Source: Spirosoma oryzicola | Lineage (GTDB): Bacteria > Bacteroidota > Bacteroidia > Cytophagales > Spirosomataceae | Reading direction: 5' to 3' | Length of the DNA: 64,000 nucleotides | NCBI RefSeq assembly: GCF_021233055.1 | Contig: NZ_CP089538.1 | Span: 5,038,501 to 5,102,500 of the forward strand | Shown: one piece after another, positions 25,331 through 34,800 of the stretch | Numbering within the stretch: the stretch's first letter is position 1 | Layout: the number at the start of each line of letters is the position of its first letter | The notes under the pieces: model-generated | Database searches by the model: none | Told to the model about the DNA's origin: nothing | Seen by the model: only the letters and a program-made list of their open reading frames with translations | Made by a program: the position numbers and the translations under genes

Positions 25331-27901
25331 ATGAAACACATCTTCCTCTTTCTTTTTTTTACCAGTCAGGCGGTGGCGTCTACAATGCTGCCTGATAGTA
25401 CGATCAACCCTAAAGATTCTCTTCGCAAAATTGAGCTGAACGAGATTGTTGTCACCGCTTCCCGCATCTCCGAAAGCGTCCTGAAATCGCCGGTGAGTAT
25501 TGAGGTACTCGACGCGCGGCAGATTCGGATGTCGGCCCAACCTTCTTACTTCGACGCGATCGAAAACCTGAAAGGGGTCCAACTCATGACCGCCAGTCTG
25601 GGCTTCAAAGTGTACAACACGCGGGGATTTGCCAATCCGACAAACGTGCGGTTTGTGCAGCTTGTCGATGGCATGGACAATCAGGCTCCTCACATCGGAG
25701 CACCCATTGCCAACGCGCTGGCTCCCTCCGATCTGGACATTCAGCGGGTCGAGATTGTACCGGGCGCGGCTTCGGCGCTGTACGGCATGAATGCATTAAA
25801 TGGCCTGGCGCAACTCATCACCAAAGATCCGTTTACGTCGCGCGGATTAAGCATCAGTCAGAAAACAGGCGTGAACCACATCAACGATCCGCTCTCGTCG
25901 GCGAAAGTATTCAGCGAAACCAGTCTGCGCTACGCGAATACCATCGGTTCGCGGCTGGCCTTCAAAGTAAATCTAACCTACCAACGGGGCTACGACTGGA
26001 TTGCCCGCGACTTAACTGATTTGAATCCTAATGCCAATACAACCCTTGGACTAACCGGCCCGGAAAACCCCGGTCGTGATCTGGTCAACAACTACGGCGA
26101 TGAATCAGCGAACCGACGCACACTGACCATTGGCGGGAAGCGCTACGTGGTATCCCGTACGGGTTATTTTGAAAACGAAACAACGGATTTGAGCCTGAAT
26201 AACCTCCGGGGTGACGCGGCTATTTTCTGGCGTATTCTGCCGAAGTTAACGATCTCATATCGCTACAAAGCGGCTACACTCGACAATGTCTACCAGCGTA
26301 CAAACCGGTTCCGACTCGACAATTACGTCCTCGACCAGCATGGCCTGACGCTCGAATCACCGTCGGTGCAGATCCGGGCGTACCGGACCCGCGAGAACAC
26401 CGGCGATTCGTACAATATCCGCTCGATGGCCGAAAACATTGACAAATCGTTTAAATCCGATAATCAGTGGTTTACTGATTTTACGAATCAATTCACGGCT
26501 AGTACGGCGGCTGGTCAACCCATCACCAATGCGCTGGCAACCGCCCGCACCTTCGCCGATGCAGGCCGCCCACAGCCGGGTTCAGAAACGTTCGACAGCC
26601 AGATCGCCAGACTGCGGGACATCAACAACTGGGACATTGGCGCGGCTCTGCGCGTAAAATCGTGGATGTACCATGTGGAAGGCCAGGTAGAACCAACACG
26701 TGTTTTGTGGGCTGGTTTCCGCCAAAAAACGGGCATTGATCTGCTGGCGGGTTTCGACTACCGGCGGTATGTCGTTTTTCCCGATGGTAATTATTTTATC
26801 AACCCTGACCGTACCGATCACAATCTGATTTACGGTAAAACCGGCGGCTTCGTGCAGGCGTCGCGGTCGTTTTTCGGTGATCGGTTGAGCCTGCGCGGAT
26901 CGGTACGGGTCGATAAAAACCGCTATTTCGACCCTAAAGTCAATCCACGCATTTCGCTCGTCTTCTCCCCCACCGAGAACCACAATTTTCGCGCTTCTTA
27001 CCAGACCGGTTACCGGTTTCCGTCGCTTTTCGAAGCGTTCTCGAACGTCAATTCGGGAGGGGTCAAGCGCGTTGGCGGGCTAAAAATCATGTCGCAGGGT
27101 ATTTTCGAGAACTCCTACTTCCGCACTTCCATCGACGCCTTCCAGAACGCGATTACCACTGACGTCAATACGAATAAGTTAACCACCGAGCAGGCTATTC
27201 AGAAAAACAAAGGACTGCTTCGACCCAATACGTATACATACCTAAAACCAGAGCAGGTCAATAGCATTGAGGTTGGGTACAAAGGGCTATTTTTCACGAA
27301 GAAACTATACGTAGACGTCGATTTTTATTACAACGTTTACCGCAATTTCATTGCTCAGGTCGAAGCCAATATTCCGAAACGAAGTAACCCGGATTCGATT
27401 CCCTACTACCTGGCTGACCGTAACCAGCAGGACCGCTACCGGCTCTGGACCAATTCCAAAACGACGGTGTACAACTACGGTTCCAGTCTGGGACTGCGGT
27501 ATTCAGCAGGGCATAATTGGGTGTTTTCCGGCAACGCGTCATTGGCCCGACTCGACCGTACGGACCAGGGTGACGGCCTGGAAGAAGCCTTTAACACACC
27601 TCAATGGATAACGAATCTAAGCGTCTCGAACCCCGACTTAGGCAATGGTTTTGGTTTTTCTATTAATTACAAATACCAGAGTTCGTTTCTGTGGCAATCG
27701 TCGCTGGCGACGGGTATGGTTCCCGCGATCAATACCTTCGACGTGCAAATCAGCTACGCGCTACCAGCCCGGACGCTCGGCCCACTCTTCTTCAAATTGG
27801 GCGCTACCAATCTGCTGAATCGTTCGTACACGACCTTCACCGCCGGACCAAGCGTAGGCGGGTTTTATTATGCAACAGTGACACTAAACATCCCACAGTA
27901 A
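25331..27901 (+). CDS. TonB-dependent outer-membrane receptor
   Basis: An 856-residue TonB-gated beta-barrel transporter. After the signal peptide comes a TonB-box-like LNEIVVTASR, then a plug domain (about residues 45-165: VEVLDARQI-like strand, VDGMDNQAPHIG, VEIVPGAASALYGMNALNG). The rest is a 22-strand-type barrel ending in YATVTLNIPQ. There is no N-terminal carboxypeptidase-like domain and no SusD partner, so it is not a glycan SusCD pair. The ModE-like gene and palindrome upstream suggest control by molybdate or tungstate, hence possible oxyanion or molybdenum-chelate uptake; this is inference. Confidence 0.92.
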   Translation: MKHIFLFLFFTSQAVASTMLPDSTINPKDSLRKIELNEIVVTASRISESVLKSPVSIEVLDARQIRMSAQPSYFDAIENLKGVQLMTASLGFKVYNTRGFANPTNVRFVQLVDGMDNQAPHIGAPIANALAPSDLDIQRVEIVPGAASALYGMNALNGLAQLITKDPFTSRGLSISQKTGVNHINDPLSSAKVFSETSLRYANTIGSRLAFKVNLTYQRGYDWIARDLTDLNPNANTTLGLTGPENPGRDLVNNYGDESANRRTLTIGGKRYVVSRTGYFENETTDLSLNNLRGDAAIFWRILPKLTISYRYKAATLDNVYQRTNRFRLDNYVLDQHGLTLESPSVQIRAYRTRENTGDSYNIRSMAENIDKSFKSDNQWFTDFTNQFTASTAAGQPITNALATARTFADAGRPQPGSETFDSQIARLRDINNWDIGAALRVKSWMYHVEGQVEPTRVLWAGFRQKTGIDLLAGFDYRRYVVFPDGNYFINPDRTDHNLIYGKTGGFVQASRSFFGDRLSLRGSVRVDKNRYFDPKVNPRISLVFSPTENHNFRASYQTGYRFPSLFEAFSNVNSGGVKRVGGLKIMSQGIFENSYFRTSIDAFQNAITTDVNTNKLTTEQAIQKNKGLLRPNTYTYLKPEQVNSIEVGYKGLFFTKKLYVDVDFYYNVYRNFIAQVEANIPKRSNPDSIPYYLADRNQQDRYRLWTNSKTTVYNYGSSLGLRYSAGHNWVFSGNASLARLDRTDQGDGLEEAFNTPQWITNLSVSNPDLGNGFGFSINYKYQSSFLWQSSLATGMVPAINTFDVQISYALPARTLGPLFFKLGATNLLNRSYTTFTAGPSVGGFYYATVTLNIPQ

Positions 27902-27916
27902 ATTAGGGAACAAGCT

Positions 27917-27962
27917 AAAAAGCCCTGACTTTGTGTAGCAAGACACGAAATCAGGGCTTTTT
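27917..27962. terminator. Bidirectional intrinsic terminator
   Basis: AAAAAGCCCTGA (27917-27928) pairs with TCAGGGCTTTTT (27951-27962); the inner part can extend the stem. T-runs exist on both strands. It separates the convergent TonB receptor and sorbosone-dehydrogenase-like genes. Confidence 0.85.
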
Positions 27963-27977
27963 ATTTTTAGGTTAGTA

Positions 27978-29339
27978 CTACTTTTTAGCGCTATACATAA
28001 CCCGCCAAACTTTACCTTTTACTGAATCGGTGATGTACAGCGAACCGTCGGGACCTTGCGCCAGTCCCATTGGACGTGCTTTCGCATCACCCGGACTCGC
28101 CAGATCGAGCTTACCTGCGTTGACGTTCGTGCCGGGTTTACCCTGCTCGGCTACACCCGCGAAATTTTCCGCAAACACTTCGTACTTGCCCGACGGACGA
28201 CCGTCTTTCCCGAATGGAATAAACGCTACAAAGTAACCGCCCTGTTTCAGCGGAGCCCGGTTCCATGAGCCGTGGAAGCAAACAAACGCACCATTTTTGT
28301 ATTTCGCAGGAAATAGATTTCCCGTGTAAAACAGCAGGTCGTTGGGTGCCCAGTGGCCAGGGAATGCCATAATCGGCTTTTCTTTTCCGGCGCAGCGGTC
28401 TTCTTTTGTGCCGTCTCCACCGTATTCAGGAGCCAGTATTTTTTTGTTTTTGTTATGGTCGTTGTAGCAGTAAGGCCAGCCAAAGTCAGCACCTTCTTTG
28501 ATCATTAAAAACTCTTCCGAAGGCAGTTCCGCGCTTACTTCGTCGGTGAATACACCACCCCAGTTGTTGAGGTTATCGCGACCGTGTTGCAGCGCGTAGA
28601 GCGAATTTGTCGCCGTGTTCCAGTCGAGGGCGACGGCGTTACGGATACCCGTTGCGTACCGTTTTCCGTCCGACTGCTTCTGGTTTTGTTTGTTGGCGTC
28701 GAATACCCAGATACCGCCGTAATTTTCCAGAATTGGGCAAGGGTCCATTCCCTTCGAGCCTTTTTGCCGGTCTTTTTCCTGACAGGCGTTGGAGGGTGCT
28801 CCGAAATTGACGTACAATTTCCCATCCGGCGAGAGCGCCAGTGATTTACCCGCGTGCTGGCGTTGAAGCGTCAGACCAACGACAATCGGTTCAGCGGGGG
28901 TGGTTTCCATTACCTTACCGTTGGTCAGCTTGTAGCGGTACACCGATGTATCCGACGATGCGTACAGGTATCCATCGTAGATGCCCATACCTGTACCGGT
29001 GTAGTTGCCGAACGTCACGGTCTGATCGGCCCGACCATCGCCGTCGGTATCCAGCAGTTCAACGTTTCCTTTACCGTCTTTGAGTTTGTCCAGTTTGACA
29101 AATACGGTACCCGCCTTATCGACAACGATGTGCCGAGCTTTACCGACATTGTCAGCGAATACCAACGCCTGAAAACCCGTAGTTAGCTTGATGCCACCAT
29201 TGTCGGGATCGGGCGCAATCGCGTTTCGTTTGGTGGTAATCCGGTGATCCGTTGATGAATGAATTCTAGCTGACTTGACGGGCGGCTCAGCGACGGCGAC
29301 CGTCGTAGTCATGGCCAGCAACAGTAACGTTGATTTCAT
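27978..29339 (-). CDS. Secreted sorbosone dehydrogenase-like beta-propeller (PQQ-type sugar dehydrogenase family)
   Basis: A 453-residue secreted six-bladed propeller of the soluble glucose/sorbosone dehydrogenase family. Features are a signal peptide, GFQALVFADNVGKARHIVV, the Ca-binding-like DTDGDGRADQ, RYATGIRNAVALDWN, LMIKEGADFGWPYCYND, AFVCFHGSWNR and GLAQGPDGSLYITDS. Members oxidise sugars or aldoses in the periplasm with PQQ, although many in Bacteroidota are only assigned by fold. No PQQ synthesis genes are in the window. Confidence 0.87.
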   Translation of the reverse strand: MKSTLLLLAMTTTVAVAEPPVKSARIHSSTDHRITTKRNAIAPDPDNGGIKLTTGFQALVFADNVGKARHIVVDKAGTVFVKLDKLKDGKGNVELLDTDGDGRADQTVTFGNYTGTGMGIYDGYLYASSDTSVYRYKLTNGKVMETTPAEPIVVGLTLQRQHAGKSLALSPDGKLYVNFGAPSNACQEKDRQKGSKGMDPCPILENYGGIWVFDANKQNQKQSDGKRYATGIRNAVALDWNTATNSLYALQHGRDNLNNWGGVFTDEVSAELPSEEFLMIKEGADFGWPYCYNDHNKNKKILAPEYGGDGTKEDRCAGKEKPIMAFPGHWAPNDLLFYTGNLFPAKYKNGAFVCFHGSWNRAPLKQGGYFVAFIPFGKDGRPSGKYEVFAENFAGVAEQGKPGTNVNAGKLDLASPGDAKARPMGLAQGPDGSLYITDSVKGKVWRVMYSAKK

Positions 29340-29438
29340 GATTGAGTTTAAGTTGTAAGGATTGTTAACAGGCGTGTAACGATTGCTCGCTCACAAAAGT
29401 TTTTGGCTGTACTAGTCATTCCGTGACTAATTTGCGGC

Positions 29439-29780
29439 ATGAGCAATGAACCCTTATCCTGGTCCGATTTTGAGAAAGTAGAAATCCGTACGGGTACGAT
29501 CCTTTCCGTAGACGCTTTCCCGGAAGCCCGCAAACCAGCGTACAAACTAACGATTGATTTTGGTGATTTTGGCATCAAACGCACCTCCGCGCAGATCACC
29601 AAACTGTACTCAATGGATGAACTGGTTGGCAAGCAGGTCGTAGCGGTTGTTAACTTTCCGCCAAAACAGATCGCTACGTTTATGAGCGAATGCCTGGTTC
29701 TGGGTGCTGTCGCCGACGATGGCACCGTTACGCTTCTGCAAACCGAACGTCCGACGGTTAATGGCCTGCGCATTGGCTGA
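29439..29780 (+). CDS. csaA: CsaA-type tRNA-binding domain protein
   Basis: A 113-residue OB-fold protein of the CsaA/tRNA-binding (EMAP II-like) family, reported to bind tRNA and act as a chaperone linked to secretion in Bacillus. It covers the whole family length: WSDFEKVEIRTGTILSV, FPEARKPAYKLTIDFGD, GIKRTSAQITKLYSMDELVGKQVVAVVNFPPKQI and ending LLQTERPTVNGLRIG. It is a single gene. A TAATTTGC run lies about 12 bases before the ATG and could be a -7 element of a near-leaderless transcript. Confidence 0.92.
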   Translation: MSNEPLSWSDFEKVEIRTGTILSVDAFPEARKPAYKLTIDFGDFGIKRTSAQITKLYSMDELVGKQVVAVVNFPPKQIATFMSECLVLGAVADDGTVTLLQTERPTVNGLRIG

Positions 29781-29857
29781 TCGTCCGTTGTAAACCAGTG
29801 CGTATGACCGTATAAAAAATCATTGTCGTATTCCGACGCCGTTTTCGTTTTACACGT

Positions 29858-30382
29858 ATGAAAACCCTTTTAGTAGCCTGCTTACTAGTTTTATCCATCG
29901 CTGCACGTACGTACGCCCAACGTGCCGATGACACATCGCATTACCGAACGGTTCCGGTTCCGGCTCACCTAATGCCCATCGAACGGACGGCGGCTTCGCT
30001 GGGGACCGTCTATTTTTACGGCGGCAAACGGCTTTCTTCACCGTTTGCGCTCGAAGTACCTTTCTACGAACTCAACGATCCGACCGTCAACCATCATTTT
30101 CGAACGTTTCGCACCTTAACGACGCTCAGCCGGTTAACGTCGCTGGCGACGCTGGCCTACGTTCTCTTCAGCAAAAACGGCAGCAACAGTACCTATTGGA
30201 TCGTGTACGGATCATCGATCGGTGCGTCGCTTACGCTGGCATTTATTGGAAACGGGCACGTCAACAAAGCCGTTACGCGCTACAACGAAATGCTCCGACA
30301 GCCCCGTCTGGGCATGTCCGTTGCGCCCATACCCTTAACCGGAAGCCAGGCGATTGGTGTGGGTATTGCCTGTAAGTTCTGA
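29858..30382 (+). CDS. Hypothetical protein with signal peptide
   Basis: A 174-residue protein of unknown function. It has a clear Sec signal (MKTLLVACLLVLSIAARTYAQ). The mature part begins with a polar region (SLGTVYFYGGKRLSSPFALEVPFYELND), followed by two hydrophobic stretches (about residues 92-106 and 116-131) that may be membrane helices. No motif points to activity. It lies between csaA and the cyclase gene on the same strand but with gaps of over 70 bases on both sides. Confidence 0.7.
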   Translation: MKTLLVACLLVLSIAARTYAQRADDTSHYRTVPVPAHLMPIERTAASLGTVYFYGGKRLSSPFALEVPFYELNDPTVNHHFRTFRTLTTLSRLTSLATLAYVLFSKNGSNSTYWIVYGSSIGASLTLAFIGNGHVNKAVTRYNEMLRQPRLGMSVAPIPLTGSQAIGVGIACKF

Positions 30383-30454
30383 AAGCAGAATCATCCGGAA
30401 TCAATCCAGGACGGTCGGTGTTGATTTCAAACGAATCATCCTCTTGACTATGTA

Positions 30455-31780
30455 ATGACATTTACGTTTCGCTCCATGCAGAAGCCACCGATCGAGTCTT
30501 ACTTTCGGGAGCACTTCTCCGATGAAAGTCTGAAACGGGAAGCGCAACGGGCAGGCGTCTTATCGGCCATGTTTCTGTTCGCTACGGTAGTGCTGGCCAT
30601 TTTACACCCTCTGCTGCGTAATGACAACCTGATATCCATTCCCAGCCCCGTTATGCTCACGGTTATACCCTATCTGGTGGGCATGGGCGGGTACGAATGG
30701 GGCATCCGGCGCTTGTTTACGCAACAGTTGAAGCGCCATCAGGACATCCCGACGTTCTTTAAGTTTGCCAATGCTACCTTCGAGATCAGCTCTATTTCGT
30801 TTATCATCCTGATTGTATCCCGTCATCTGAGCGACCGGTTGCTGGCACTCGACAGTCCGCTGACGTACATCTACCTGTTTTTCATCATTCTTTCCACCCT
30901 TCGGCTCAACTTCTGGCTATCGGTCTACACGGGTGCTATCGCCGGGGCTGAGTATATCGGTCTTTATTTTCTAATTGCTGGTTCCGTCAGCGAACCGTAC
31001 CGGGAGATCGACTTGTTTGTACACCTGCCCCTAATGTTTATCATCAAAGGGGGGCTGCTGATTATGGCTGGTCTGGCAGCGGGTTATGTATCCCGGCAGA
31101 TTCGGCTTAGTATTACGGATACCATTCGGGCTACTGAAACGGAGCAAAATGCCGTAACGCTGTTTGGTCAGCAGGTGTCGCCCCAGATTGCCCGCGCCGT
31201 ACTGGAGCAAAAAGGAAACTATCAGAGTCACCGCATGCGTGTGGCTGTTATGTTTCTCGACATCCGCGATTTTACGAACTACGCCACTCACCAGGCTCCC
31301 GAAGACGTTATGGCGTATCAGAACACGTTCTTCGGTATCATTATCCGCATCGTCGAACAGTACGGTGGTGTTGTAAACCAGTTTCTCGGCGATGGCTGCA
31401 TGATCACCTTCGGAGCGCCCGTAGAGGTGGAAAACCCCGCCGAAGTAGCCGTTGAAGCGGGGTTTACCATTCTCCGAGAAATACGCAAAGCTGTTACGGA
31501 CGAGTTGATGATTCCTACAGCAATAGGCATTGGTATTCACCTCGGCGACGCGGTGGTTGGCAATATTGGCACCGAAACGCGCCAACAATATTCCGTGACC
31601 GGCAACGTCGTGATACTGGCCGCCCGCATTGAACAGCTCAACAAACCGTTTAAGACGCAGTTTCTGGTGTCGCGGGAGGTGTACGAATCGCTGACTATGC
31701 CGCCCGAAACGGCCCGCGCCTTGGGTCCAACGGTTATCAAAGGCGTTGACGAGGAAATTGAGCTATACCAATTGTTTTAG
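30455..31780 (+). CDS. Membrane class III nucleotide cyclase
   Basis: A 441-residue protein with about six N-terminal transmembrane helices (residues 34-215) and a cytoplasmic class III adenylate/guanylate cyclase domain (about 260-440). The two metal-binding Asp are present (Asp269 in MFLDIRDFT, Asp313 in FLGDGCMITFGAP), as is the transition-state Arg391 (LAARIE). Three other canonical positions differ: the base-selecting Lys and Asp are Gln309 and Gln378, and the transition-state Asn is Ile387. The product nucleotide therefore cannot be predicted. A PycTM-type HD protein, a potential cyclic-nucleotide responder, is encoded about 4 kb downstream. Confidence 0.87.
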   Translation: MTFTFRSMQKPPIESYFREHFSDESLKREAQRAGVLSAMFLFATVVLAILHPLLRNDNLISIPSPVMLTVIPYLVGMGGYEWGIRRLFTQQLKRHQDIPTFFKFANATFEISSISFIILIVSRHLSDRLLALDSPLTYIYLFFIILSTLRLNFWLSVYTGAIAGAEYIGLYFLIAGSVSEPYREIDLFVHLPLMFIIKGGLLIMAGLAAGYVSRQIRLSITDTIRATETEQNAVTLFGQQVSPQIARAVLEQKGNYQSHRMRVAVMFLDIRDFTNYATHQAPEDVMAYQNTFFGIIIRIVEQYGGVVNQFLGDGCMITFGAPVEVENPAEVAVEAGFTILREIRKAVTDELMIPTAIGIGIHLGDAVVGNIGTETRQQYSVTGNVVILAARIEQLNKPFKTQFLVSREVYESLTMPPETARALGPTVIKGVDEEIELYQLF

Positions 31781-31848
31781 CCTCACACCCTCTCCTGTTT
31801 GCGGAAGAAGAACTTTTCACGCGTGTCAACAGCCCTACGAAGAGCGTC

Positions 31849-34800
31849 TTAAAAGAAGAAACCGACGCGCAGCATGGGAATCCGATCTTCGCGGGAAAGA
31901 GCGTACAACACAGAAATCACCGCTGTGTTGTAGGGCGACAGCCAGATACCACCGCCGTAGCCGTGATGCCATACGCTTGACTTTTCGCCATCAACCCATA
32001 CGCGTCCCACGTCATTAAATCCGACAATTCCGGCATACGCCGGAAAAAGGTAGGTACGAATGGTCAATAGACGCAAGCGCAAATCCAGGTTATGGAAGAA
32101 AGCGCTTTCACCCGCAAAACGGGTCCGCCGGAAACCCCGGAGGTTGGTCAGTCCGCCGAGTGTACTCGCCTGAAAAAATTCGAAGTTATCGCTTAAATTC
32201 AAACTTGTACCGACGCGAGTGGCAATAGTGAGCAGCGCAGGCAGCCGAATACTGGCATAAAACGAAAGATCAGATTGCAACTGCGTAAACGGACGCGTCT
32301 GGCTGTTTAGTCCTTTGTAAGCCGTTAATGCGGTGCGCCACAGAACACCACGGGTTGTCAAGAGGGCGTTGTTGCGGGTATCGACAGTGAAGCCCGCTTT
32401 CAGCCCGCCGTACCAGAACGACTCGAACAGTCGCTCGCCGTTGGGGATGCTTTGCGCGTACTCCTGAATAAATTTTCGCTGCTCATCGTCCACTTCAACC
32501 CGCTCAACGGCAGGGCCGTAAAAAAAGGTAGCCCTCCCTACCCGATTCTGCAACAAAGCGTTCAGACTCCAATTGTCGAACCGGACCCGGTAGTAGTTGA
32601 CCCCGCGCTCTTTGTTGAATACGGTTTCGTTGCCGATGCCGAAGAAGTTCTGAACAAAATTTGGTGCTTTGATATCCGCATTGACAACCAGATCGGTTTT
32701 GCCAAGCAAGTCGGTAAAGGTTCCGTCGTAGTGAAAGCTAAACGCGTCCGTAGCGAAGGCATGGCTGGCCAACAGGCGATGCTGCTGCGAAAAGGGTTCC
32801 TTCCGAAAACCCTGCGTCCGGTGCAAAACACCCGCGCCCAGAAACAACCCATCGTCGGGGTTCAACTGCACCGACGCCAGCGGCATGGTCAGATCGTAGC
32901 GAAAAGCCATCCGGTCATAGCGATTAACCGCTTTGTTGTCGGACAACCGACTGCGTGTTTCTGACCCTCCGGTTATCGTCGTGTTTTTACGAAAATCATA
33001 CACCCACGTTTTTCGCGACAAGCCCCGCACCGACGAACTATCAATGATCACATCGTCGCCTTTACCACCGATAATGCGTACCAAACTTCCTTCCGGCGCG
33101 GCACCACGTAATGTAAACCGGTCGTCACCGCCTAGTCCGTACAACCGAACCTCCTCCGTTTCCTTTGCGTCGAATCGCCGTTTGTAAAGTACCTGCGTTG
33201 CTTTTTCTGCTTTATTGAGTTTGTACACAACCACATCGGTTTGCCCGTCCGGGCGTCGGGTCACGTCGAAAAGCTCGTCTTTGTCGCTGCCTACCACGTC
33301 CACCGCCTTAGCCAGAAAACGGTACTGCTCATCGGCATAATGCGCGAGATCGGCCCGGCGCTGACGTAGTTTGGCGGCAATTGTCTCGGCCGTTAATCCG
33401 CGTGATGGCTCTGGTAGTTGGCGCAAGGCGCTGTTTATTTTCTCGTCCGTGAGGCTTTCGCGCAGTGAATCAGCCATCGCCAGCCAGTCGGCACGGCCAG
33501 GCTCCGTCAGAAACGAACGGTCGAAAAAGCGGGCGTTGGTATTGAAACCGGGGGCATACCGGAGTTTGTAATCGAATCCCTGAATTTTGGGCATCAGCCA
33601 ACGCCGGCTGGCGATCTTCGGCAATATGCCTTCGTTGACGAAAAAAGCCTGATCGCGGTCGCGGGGAACCGGCTCAAACCGCATTCCTTTTCCCGATTTG
33701 AAACTCGCCCACCGCCACTGGTCGTCGTGGCGATCCCAGTCGCCAACCCACATATCGAACAGCCGCGCCCGCAGCACCGCCCGCTGATCGACGCGGTTAT
33801 CGTTATCATCCTGTAGTTTTTCGAGCAGCTTGGGTGTGCTATACAGCTTGGTTGTGTTGCCAAACAAGCCGGTTCCTTTATAATTGCCGTCGGCTCGTTC
33901 TTCAAGAAGCATCAGGGTATTAGCAAACACTTGCTGGTAATCGCGCATGCTCGTGTCGTCGGGCGTTACCACCACGCGTGGGTTGGTATGATAAACACCA
34001 GCAGCTTCGGCCAGCGGAGCCACTGCTAACGCGCCAAACGGATGGGAGGCTGAAATCTGATCCTGCACGATGTCATTAGCCAGACCGCTTCGCAACTCGG
34101 TTGGGATTGCTTTTTCGGGATACTTTTCGATGGATCGAATCGCATATTCGCGCTTTTTCGGATCAACCAGCCGCAACGATAGGGTCTGCATACCACCACC
34201 CCGCTCGGTAGGGACAAGTTGTTCTTTTTTTAAATCCAATACGGGCACGGTGAGTGGGCTGGTCCAGACATCCCGGTAGTTGTCCCCGAACCAAAAGCGC
34301 TTTACTGAACCGGCAGCGTAGCGCGCGCCCGGCACTACTCGTGCGCTATCGGGTTCTTTCTGAACGCTACCCGTCGAATTAGACCGGACATTAGGACGAA
34401 GCTGAATGACTTTCTGGTACAACAGTTCGCCCGTCGGACTTTCGGCACTGGGTGCGAAAAACGAAATAGTCATCTGGTCGCCGGGACCAAAATCCAGGCG
34501 AGCAAATCCTTTCTGTTCACGAGCGAACAAGGATTCCCTGGCTTTTTTGACCGCTTCTTCTTTGGAGCCACTGCCGCTGGTGAGATAGTACAGACTGTCA
34601 CGCTGAATCAGTTGCAGGTTATGGTCGTGCCCGTTGGTATAGATCAGGTTGCGGTATTTATTGAACACAGCGACCATGCCGTTTCGCAGCTCCCGGTATA
34701 CCGGATTGGGCAAGTCCTGCAAGCTCCCGAAAACCGACCGATAAACGGGGTAAATCGAGCCAATGACCGGTAACGGAATGTACAGCCATTTGCGAAGGCT

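Noticed and set aside
31031..31588. 185-codon minus-strand open frame within the cyclase
   Set aside because: Antisense to the cyclase catalytic domain; composition only.
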